This document shows, piece by piece, positions 5,369 to 11,373 of a stretch of 11,373 nucleotides of DNA. The number at the start of each line of letters is the position of its first letter. Position 1 is the first letter of the stretch. Under the pieces are notes generated by a model. That model did not search any database, was not told the DNA's origin, and saw only the letters and a list, made by a program, of their open reading frames with translations. This DNA comes from an uncultured Achromobacter sp. (GTDB lineage: Bacteria > Pseudomonadota > Gammaproteobacteria > Burkholderiales > Burkholderiaceae_B): contig CAJYKY010000227.1 in the NCBI GenBank assembly GCA_913775005.1, positions 1-11,373 of the forward strand, written 5' to 3'. Position numbers and translations under genes: made by a program.

Positions 5369-8300
5369 GTGTTTTTTATGGAAGCGGGATCGCCGCCGCG
5401 CGCGCCGCGCCCGCGCGCGGCCCACAGGCGGAAACGATCCAGGTAAAGATAGACCACGGGCGTGGTGTACAGCGTCAGGATCTGACTCAGCACCAGGCCG
5501 CCCACGATGGTGATGCCCAGCGGCTGGCGCATTTCAACGCCCGCGCCGGTTGCCATCACCAGCGGCAATGCGCCAAAAATAGCGGCCATCGTCGTCATCA
5601 TGATGGGCCGGAAACGCGTCACGCACGCCTGGAAGATAGCGTCGCGCGGCGCCATGCCCTGGTTGCGCTCGGCATCCAGCGCAAAGTCCACCATCATGAT
5701 GGCGTTCTTCTTGACGATGCCAATCAACAGGAACACGCCGATCAGCGCAATCAGTGTGAAGTCATAGCGCACCAGCAACAGCGCCAGCAGCGCGCCCAAC
5801 CCGGCGGACGGCAGCGTGGACAGAATCGTCAACGGATGCACGAAGCTTTCGTACAGCATGCCCAGCACGATATACATCGTGACCAGCGCCGCCAGGATCA
5901 GCCACGGTTGCTGCGCCAAGGTCTGCTGCAAGGCGGCGGCCGTGCCTTGGAAACCCGCCTGGATCTGGTCCGACGGCAGCCCGATGCGTGCCACCGCGGC
6001 GTCGATGGCGGCGGTGGCCTGGCCCAGCGACACGCCGGGTGCCAGGCTGAACGACACCGTGTCGGCCACGAACAGGCCTTGGTGCTGCACGCTGAGCGGC
6101 GCGTTGGAGTTTTGCAGCTTGGCAAACGCCAGCAAGGGCACGCGCGCGCCGGTCGACGTGATCACCTCCACCTGCTTAAGCGATTCAATGTCTTGCGCGA
6201 ACTTGGGCGCCAGCCCCAGCACCACGTGATACTGGTTTAGCGGGCCGTACATCACCGACACCTGGCGCTGGCTGAACGAATTGTTCAGCACGGTGGAAAT
6301 GGTGGACATGCTGACGCCCAGCCGCGTTGCGGCCTCGCGGTCGATCACCAGATCGATCTGCCTGCCCTTGTCTTCAACGTCGGTATCCACGTCGGTGATT
6401 TCGGGAATCTTGGCCATGGCCTGCTGCACCTTCGGCATCCAGGTGCGCAACAGTTGCAGGTCGCCCGACATCAGCGTGTAGTCGTACGAGCCCTGGCTTT
6501 GCCGCCCGCCTATGCGGATGTCCTGCTGCGACACCAGGAACATGCGCGCGCCCGGCATGTTCTGCAACTTGCCGCGCAGCCGGTTGATGACGACATCGGC
6601 CGACACCTTGCGTTCTTCCAGCGGCTTGAGCTGGATCTGCATGAAGCTGCTGTTGCTGCCGCCGCGCCCGCCAGCGTAACCCGTCATGCTTTGCACGGCC
6701 GGGTCCGCCAGCACGACCTTGCGCAAGGCGTCCAGCTTCGGCACCGTGGCCTGGAACGACGTGCCTTGATCGACGCGGAAAAATCCCAGCAGCTGGCCGG
6801 TGTCCTGCTGCGGGAAAAATCCCTTGGGCACCACCATGTACAGATAGACGTTCAGCCCCACTGCCACGGCCAGGATCAGCATCATCAGCCGGCCATGCGC
6901 CAGCGCCCAGCGCAGGCTGCGGCGGTAGCCGTCCAGCATGGCTTCAAAGCCGCGCTCGGACCACTGCGCCAGCCGGCCGGGCGCTTGCTTGGCCTTGGGT
7001 TCATGGCGCAACAGCCGCGCGCACATCATCGGCGTCAGCGTCAGCGACACAATCAACGACACCATGATCGCGGCCGACAAGGTCACGGCAAATTCGCGGA
7101 ACAGGCGCCCCACCACGCCGCCCATCAGCAAGATGGGAATGAACACCGCCACCAGCGACAGGCTCATCGACAACACGGTAAAACCCACTTCGCGCGAGCC
7201 GCGCAGCGCCGCCCGCATCGGCGACATGCCGTTTTCGACATGGCGCATGATGTTTTCCAGCACCACGATGGCGTCATCCACGACGAACCCCGTGGCCACG
7301 ATCAATGCCATCAGCGAAATCGTGTTCAGCGTGAAGCCGCACATATACATGATGCAGAACGTGCCGATCAGCGACACCGGCACCGCCACGCTGGGAATGA
7401 TGGCCGCCCGCCAGCGCCGCAGGAACAGCAACACCACCAGCACCACCAGGCCCACGGCGATGATCAGCGTCAGTTCCGCTTCGTGCAGCGACGCCCGGAT
7501 GCTGGGCGTGCGGTCTTGCGCCACCGTCATGTTCACGTCCGCGGGCATCAGCGCCTGTAGCACCGGCAATTGCGCACGCACGGCGTCCACGGTTTCGATG
7601 ATGTTGGCGTCGGCCTGACGGCGCACGATCATCAGGATGGCGTTGCGATCGTTATAGAAACCGGTCTGGTACAGGTCTTCAACCGAATCCTCTACCGTGG
7701 CCACGTCCGACACGCGCACGGGTGCGCCGTCGTTCCACGCCACGATCAGCGGCCGGTACTGCTCGGCGCGGCTGAGCTGGTCGCTGACCATGATCTGCCA
7801 GTGATAGCGGTCGTTTTCCAGCACGCCCTTGGGCCGGTTGGCATTGGCGTTGGCCAAGGTGGCGCGCAGCTGGTCCAGCGACACGCCGCGATTGGCCAGC
7901 GCGCCGGGCAGCACCGTCACGCGCACGGCGGGCAGCGAGCTGCCGCCCACGGTGACTTCGCCCACGCCGTCCACCTGCGACAGCTTCTGCGCCACGATGG
8001 TGGACGCGATGTCGTACAGCTGGCCCTGGCTGAGCGTGTCGGACGTCAGCGCCAGCGTCATGATGGGCGCGTCCGACGGGTTGGACTTGTGATACGTGGG
8101 GTTGCTGCGCAGGCCGGTGGGCAATAACGATCTTGCCGCATTGATGGCGGCCTGCACATCGCGCGCGGCGCCGTTGATGTCGCGCGACAGATCGAATTGC
8201 AGCGTGATGCGGGTCGACCCCTGCGAGCTGCTGGACGTCATCTCGGTCACGCCGGCGATGCTGCCCAATGAACGTTCAAGCGGCGTCGCCACGCTGGACG

Positions 8301-8478
8301 CCATGGTTTCGGGGCTGGCGCCAGGCAGGCTGGCCGACACCGAAATCGTGGGAATGTCCACCTGCGGCAAGGGCGCCACCGGCAGCAGGAAAAACGCCAG
8401 CAGCCCCGCCATGACAACCGCCAGGCTCAGCAGCGTGGTCGCCACTGGCCGGACGATGAAGGGGGCCGACATGATCAT
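5365..8478 (-). CDS. mdtC: RND multidrug efflux permease subunit MdtC (MuxC-like)
   Basis: This encodes a complete 1037-residue HAE-RND proton antiporter subunit of the inner membrane. The first transmembrane helix is at about 10-32. A large periplasmic loop runs to about 335. Helices 2-6 lie at about 336-490, the second periplasmic loop at about 560-855, and helices 8-12 at about 858-1015. Helix 4 carries the proton-relay pair Asp401-Asp402 (TGFVVDDAIVVLENI). Helix 10 has Lys924 (GIVKKNAIMMVDF), and Arg955 and Thr962 (RFRPIMMT) match the AcrB residues R971 and T978, so the proton pathway looks complete. VPKGFFPQQDTG at 550-561 is the usual segment after helix 7. It follows mdtB with a 4-base overlap and precedes the outer-membrane gene with another. 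By analogy with E. coli it should assemble with MdtB into a mixed trimer. A second in-frame ATG two codons later (8472) could also serve as start. MdtC versus MuxC naming rests on gene order and general resemblance. Confidence 0.95.
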   Translation of the reverse strand: MIMSAPFIVRPVATTLLSLAVVMAGLLAFFLLPVAPLPQVDIPTISVSASLPGASPETMASSVATPLERSLGSIAGVTEMTSSSSQGSTRITLQFDLSRDINGAARDVQAAINAARSLLPTGLRSNPTYHKSNPSDAPIMTLALTSDTLSQGQLYDIASTIVAQKLSQVDGVGEVTVGGSSLPAVRVTVLPGALANRGVSLDQLRATLANANANRPKGVLENDRYHWQIMVSDQLSRAEQYRPLIVAWNDGAPVRVSDVATVEDSVEDLYQTGFYNDRNAILMIVRRQADANIIETVDAVRAQLPVLQALMPADVNMTVAQDRTPSIRASLHEAELTLIIAVGLVVLVVLLFLRRWRAAIIPSVAVPVSLIGTFCIMYMCGFTLNTISLMALIVATGFVVDDAIVVLENIMRHVENGMSPMRAALRGSREVGFTVLSMSLSLVAVFIPILLMGGVVGRLFREFAVTLSAAIMVSLIVSLTLTPMMCARLLRHEPKAKQAPGRLAQWSERGFEAMLDGYRRSLRWALAHGRLMMLILAVAVGLNVYLYMVVPKGFFPQQDTGQLLGFFRVDQGTSFQATVPKLDALRKVVLADPAVQSMTGYAGGRGGSNSSFMQIQLKPLEERKVSADVVINRLRGKLQNMPGARMFLVSQQDIRIGGRQSQGSYDYTLMSGDLQLLRTWMPKVQQAMAKIPEITDVDTDVEDKGRQIDLVIDREAATRLGVSMSTISTVLNNSFSQRQVSVMYGPLNQYHVVLGLAPKFAQDIESLKQVEVITSTGARVPLLAFAKLQNSNAPLSVQHQGLFVADTVSFSLAPGVSLGQATAAIDAAVARIGLPSDQIQAGFQGTAAALQQTLAQQPWLILAALVTMYIVLGMLYESFVHPLTILSTLPSAGLGALLALLLVRYDFTLIALIGVFLLIGIVKKNAIMMVDFALDAERNQGMAPRDAIFQACVTRFRPIMMTTMAAIFGALPLVMATGAGVEMRQPLGITIVGGLVLSQILTLYTTPVVYLYLDRFRLWAARGRGARGGDPASIKNT
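5391..5423. repeat. 33-base pure G/C tract at the 3' end of mdtC
   Basis: All 33 bases are G or C, with several alternating CG steps. It encodes the Arg/Gly/Ala-rich cytoplasmic tail of MdtC (ARGRGARGG). The same DNA read in the next gene's frame gives the Arg-rich false extension of the channel protein. Alternating CG can adopt unusual DNA structure, but no function is shown. Confidence 0.6.
6797..6843. repeat. Direct repeat copy 1 (in mdtC), paired with 9898-9944
   Basis: These 47 bases match 9898-9944 in mdtB at 45 positions; the differences are at 6820 and 6837. They encode the VPKGFFPQQDTG segment after helix 7. The identity exceeds what protein conservation alone requires, since synonymous positions agree too. 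Confidence 0.85.
7016..7050. repeat. Direct repeat copy 1 (in mdtC), paired with 10111-10145
   Basis: These 35 bases match 10111-10145 in mdtB with one difference. They encode the conserved VSLTLTPMMCAR end of transmembrane helix 6. The pair reflects the duplication that produced mdtB and mdtC, kept by selection or gene conversion. Confidence 0.85.
8475..8478 (-). promoter_or_regulatory. ATGA stop/start overlap coupling mdtB to mdtC
   Basis: On the minus strand the TGA stop of mdtB overlaps the ATG of mdtC. A weak GGGGA lies about 6-7 bases upstream. The arrangement supports equal or coupled translation of the two pump subunits. Confidence 0.8.
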
Positions 8479-11373
8479 GACGCGTCCCCGGCGGCCGGGT
8501 CACGCACGCCACGCCAACGGCGCGACAGGCGATCGAACATCAGATAGATGACGGGCGTGGTGAACAGCGTCAGCACCTGGCTGAGCAACAGGCCGCCCAC
8601 CATCACCAGACCCAGCGGCTGGCGCAGTTCCGCGCCCGTGCCGGTGGACAGCATCAAGGGCAAGGCGCCGAACAGCGCGGCCAGCGTCGTCATCAGGATC
8701 GGCCGGAAGCGCAGCAGCGCCGCTTCATGGATGGCCGCGCGCGGGGTCAGGCCGCGCTTGCGCTCGGCGTCCAGCGCAAAGTCGATCATCATGATGGCGT
8801 TCTTTTTCACAATGCCGATCAGCAGAATGATGCCGATGATGCCGATCATGTCCAGTTCAGTGCCGCTGATCAGCAGCGCCAGCAACGCGCCCACGCCCGC
8901 AGATGGCAAGGTCGACAGGATGGTGATGGGGTGGATATAGCTTTCGTACAGCACGCCCAGCACGATGTACATCGTGACCACGGCCGCCAGGATCAGCCAC
9001 AGCGTGCTGGTCAGCGAATTCTGGAATGCCAGCGCCGCGCCCTGGAAGCGCGTTTCCACGCTGGCGGGCATGCCGATGTCGGCCTCGGCAGCGGTGATGG
9101 CTTCAACCGCGTTGGACAGCGACGCCCCCGGGGCCAGGTTGAACGACACCGTCACCATCGGGAATTGATCCAGCCGGTTCACGGCCAGCACCGTGCGGCC
9201 TTCGGTAATGTGCGCGACCGACGACAGCGGCACCTGTCCGCCCGACGAGGTCGGCACGTGGATCTGGCCCAGCGCGCCAGGGTTCATCTGGAACTGCGGC
9301 TGCACCTCCAGCACCACGCGGTACTGGTTGGACTGCGTGAAGATGGTGGAGATCAGGCGCTGGCCAAAGGCGTCGTACAGGGCCTCGTCGATGACCGCCG
9401 CCGTGATGCCCAGGCGCGAGGCCGCATCGCGATCGATTTCCACCCAGGTCTGCAAGCCATCGTCTTGCAGGTCATCGGTAACGTCTTTCAAGCCGGGCAC
9501 CTGGCGCAGGCGGTCCACCAGCTTGGGCGTCCATTCGCTAAGCACCTTCAAGTCCGGGTTGGACAGCGTCATCTGGTATTGCGTGCGGCTGACGCGGTCC
9601 TCAATAGTGAGGTCCTGCACGGGCTGCATGTAGACCGTCAGCCCGTCCTGCTTGGACAGCGATTCCTGAAGCCGCGCCATTACCGTGCGCAAGTCGCCAT
9701 TGCGCTCGGCCTGGGGCTTCAGCGAAATCTGCATGCGGCCCGCGCTGAGCGTGGCGTTGCTGCCGTCCACGCCGATGAACGACGACACCGCCGCCACGTC
9801 GGGATCTTCCAGCACCAGCCGCGCCGCCGCCTGCTGGCGTTCGGCCATGGCCGGGAACGAAATGGATTGCGGCGCCTGCGTGATGGCCTGGATCAGCCCG
9901 GTGTCCTGCTGCGGGAAAAAGCCCTTGGGCACCACCAGGTACAGCACCACCGTCAGCGCGAACGTGCCCAGCGCCACCAACAGCGTCAGCGGCTGATGCC
10001 GCAGCACGATTTGCAGCATGCGGTCATAGGCCGCGATAACGCGGTCGATGAAGTTGCCGGTGGCCGTATGAAAGCGCCCGTGCTTTTGTTCCGATTCGGC
10101 GCGCAGCAAGCGCGCGCACATCATCGGCGTCAACGTCAGCGACACGACCAGCGAGATCAGGATGGACACCGCCAAGGTGATCGCGAATTCACGGAACAGC
10201 CGGCCCACGACTTCCGTCATGAACAGCAGCGGAATCAGCACGGCAATCAGCGAGAACGTCAGCGAAATCAGCGTGAAGCCGATTTGCGAGGCGCCCTTGA
10301 GCGCCGCTTGCAAGGGCTTATCGCCCTCTTCGATGTGGCGGGCGATGTTCTCGATCATGACGATGGCGTCGTCCACGACGAAGCCGGTGGCGATGGTCAG
10401 CGCCATCAGCGTCAGGTTGTTGATCGAGAAGCCGGCCAGATACATGATGCCGAACGTGCCGACCAGCGACAGCGGCACGACCACGCTCGGAATCAGCGTC
10501 GCCGTCAGGCTGCGCAGGAACACGAAGGTCACCATCACCACCAGCGCCACGGCCAGCAGCATTTCAAACTTCACGTCGTCGACGGAATCGCGGATGGTCT
10601 GCGTGCGGTCGGACACCACGGTGACGTCCAGCGTGGCGGGCAAGGCCGCGCGCAGCTGGGGCAGCAGCGTCTGGATTCGGTTGACCACATCGATCACGTT
10701 GGCGCCCGGCTGGCGCTGGATGTTCAACAGGATGGCGGGCTTGTCGCCCGCCCAGGCGGCCTGGCGCGTGTCTTCGGCGCCTTCCACCGCGCGCGCCACA
10801 TCGGACAGGCGCAGCGGCGCGTTGTTCTTGTAGGCAATGATGAGGTCGTTGTAGTCGGTGGGCGACTTCAACTGATCATTGGCATTGATCGTGGTGGAAC
10901 GCAGCGGGCCATCGAGGTTGCCCTTGGGCTGGTTGACGTTGGCGCCGACAATCGCAGTGCGCAAGTCGGACAACGCCAGGCCGTTGGCCGCCAGCGCCTG
11001 CGGGTTGACCTGCACCCGCACCGCCGGCCGCTGCCCGCCCGCCACACTGACCAGACCCACTCCCGGAATCTGCGACAGCTTCTGCGCCACGCGCGTATCA
11101 ACCAGATCGCGCACCTGCGGCAAGGGCATGGTCGGCGACGTGATCGCCAGCGTCAGCACGGCAGCGTCCGCCGGGTTCACCTTGTTGTAGGTGGGCGGCA
11201 CCGGCAAGTCGCTGGGCAGCAGGTTGGACGCCGCATTGATGGCGGCCTGCACCTGCTGCTCGGCCACGTCCAGCGGCAGCGTCAGGTTGAACTGCATCGT
11301 GATGACCGACGCGCCACCGGAACTGGTGGACGACATCTGGTTCAAGCCCGGCATCTGGCCGAACTGGCGCTCA
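8475..11373 (-). CDS. mdtB: RND multidrug efflux permease subunit MdtB (MuxB-like), 5' end outside window
   Basis: This encodes the C-terminal 965 residues of an MdtB-type RND transporter; the frame runs off the window at 11373. Comparison with the remembered E. coli MdtB (1040 residues) puts the first visible residues (ERQFGQMPGLNQM) near position 77, so the first transmembrane helix and the start of the periplasmic domain are missing only because of the window edge. The Met at 11354 is internal. The proton-relay Asp pair in helix 4 is at 10368-10373 (TGFVVDDAIVMIENI). The helix 10 Lys is at 8802-8804 (GIVKKNAIMMIDF), followed by LRFRPILMTT. Conserved stretches such as SSGGASVITMQF and FGQRLISTI fit MdtB rather than MdtC. 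It overlaps mdtC by 4 bases. Upstream, outside the window, the membrane-fusion protein mdtA/muxA is expected. The identification is strong; substrates cannot be read from the sequence. Confidence 0.95.
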   Translation of the reverse strand, partial: ERQFGQMPGLNQMSSTSSGGASVITMQFNLTLPLDVAEQQVQAAINAASNLLPSDLPVPPTYNKVNPADAAVLTLAITSPTMPLPQVRDLVDTRVAQKLSQIPGVGLVSVAGGQRPAVRVQVNPQALAANGLALSDLRTAIVGANVNQPKGNLDGPLRSTTINANDQLKSPTDYNDLIIAYKNNAPLRLSDVARAVEGAEDTRQAAWAGDKPAILLNIQRQPGANVIDVVNRIQTLLPQLRAALPATLDVTVVSDRTQTIRDSVDDVKFEMLLAVALVVMVTFVFLRSLTATLIPSVVVPLSLVGTFGIMYLAGFSINNLTLMALTIATGFVVDDAIVMIENIARHIEEGDKPLQAALKGASQIGFTLISLTFSLIAVLIPLLFMTEVVGRLFREFAITLAVSILISLVVSLTLTPMMCARLLRAESEQKHGRFHTATGNFIDRVIAAYDRMLQIVLRHQPLTLLVALGTFALTVVLYLVVPKGFFPQQDTGLIQAITQAPQSISFPAMAERQQAAARLVLEDPDVAAVSSFIGVDGSNATLSAGRMQISLKPQAERNGDLRTVMARLQESLSKQDGLTVYMQPVQDLTIEDRVSRTQYQMTLSNPDLKVLSEWTPKLVDRLRQVPGLKDVTDDLQDDGLQTWVEIDRDAASRLGITAAVIDEALYDAFGQRLISTIFTQSNQYRVVLEVQPQFQMNPGALGQIHVPTSSGGQVPLSSVAHITEGRTVLAVNRLDQFPMVTVSFNLAPGASLSNAVEAITAAEADIGMPASVETRFQGAALAFQNSLTSTLWLILAAVVTMYIVLGVLYESYIHPITILSTLPSAGVGALLALLISGTELDMIGIIGIILLIGIVKKNAIMMIDFALDAERKRGLTPRAAIHEAALLRFRPILMTTLAALFGALPLMLSTGTGAELRQPLGLVMVGGLLLSQVLTLFTTPVIYLMFDRLSRRWRGVRDPAAGDAS
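9898..9944. repeat. Direct repeat copy 2 (in mdtB), paired with 6797-6843
   Basis: This is the mdtB copy of the 47-base near-identical segment; the mismatches are at 9921 and 9938. The two copies lie about 3.1 kb apart in the same orientation, so recombination between them would delete one gene length and leave a hybrid mdtB/mdtC. Confidence 0.85.
10111..10145. repeat. Direct repeat copy 2 (in mdtB), paired with 7016-7050
   Basis: This is the mdtB copy of the 35-base segment coding for the end of transmembrane helix 6. It has the same orientation and nearly the same separation as the 47-base pair, which fits an origin by tandem gene duplication. Confidence 0.85.

Noticed and set aside
5369..5425. 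A 19-residue N-terminal extension of the outer-membrane channel starting at 5425
   Set aside because: It is an Arg-rich run read from the pure G/C tract inside mdtC, would bury the lipoprotein signal peptide, and is not needed because the ATG at 5368 overlaps the mdtC stop in the usual way.
5353..7560. Long plus-strand open frames opposite mdtC and the channel gene
   Set aside because: Their products are His/Gln/Arg-rich, the usual result of reading GC-rich coding DNA on the wrong strand, and the minus-strand genes are unmistakable.
11352..11354. ATG at 11354 as the start of mdtB, implying a truncated pump gene
   Set aside because: Codons before it (ERQFGQ) continue the MdtB sequence to the window edge; the missing part is simply not included.

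Overview
The window looks like ordinary chromosome from a high-GC betaproteobacterium, most likely Burkholderiales, family Alcaligenaceae (Achromobacter or Bordetella type). The basis is the strong G/C third-position bias throughout, the argJ / ATPase / Nudix-ThiE gene order, and close protein resemblance from memory to MdtB/MdtC-type pumps. No database search was possible, so genus is an inference. I see no mobile element, tRNA, rRNA, CRISPR array or sign of recent transfer.

Left block, plus strand, 1-3021: three tightly packed genes, probably one transcription unit. They are argJ (cut by the window start; arginine biosynthesis), a DUF815-type P-loop ATPase of unknown function that starts 5 bases after argJ, and a fusion of a Nudix hydrolase with a ThiE-like domain whose start overlaps the end of the ATPase gene by 8 bases. 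The Nudix half looks fully active. The ThiE half has lost several residues that true thiamine-phosphate synthases use.

Middle, 3022-3896: a 152-base gap with two GC-rich hairpins, then a TetR-family regulator on the plus strand. It runs head-on into the efflux operon, and the two stop codons share the same CTAG.

Right block, minus strand, 3893-11373: the end of an RND multidrug efflux operon of the MdtABC / MuxABC-OpmB kind, in the order mdtB (5' end outside the window), mdtC, outer-membrane channel lipoprotein. Both gene junctions are ATGA stop/start overlaps. MdtB and MdtC would form a hetero-oligomeric proton-driven inner-membrane pump and the lipoprotein the outer-membrane duct. The periplasmic adaptor (MdtA/MuxA-like) and the operon promoter should lie just beyond position 11373. 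The TetR gene may regulate the pump, but nothing in the window proves it.

I did not find a convincing undescribed system. The points most worth following up are the degenerate ThiE domain, the conserved-looking but uncharacterised ATPase beside it, and the zero-spacing convergent end of tetR and the efflux operon.
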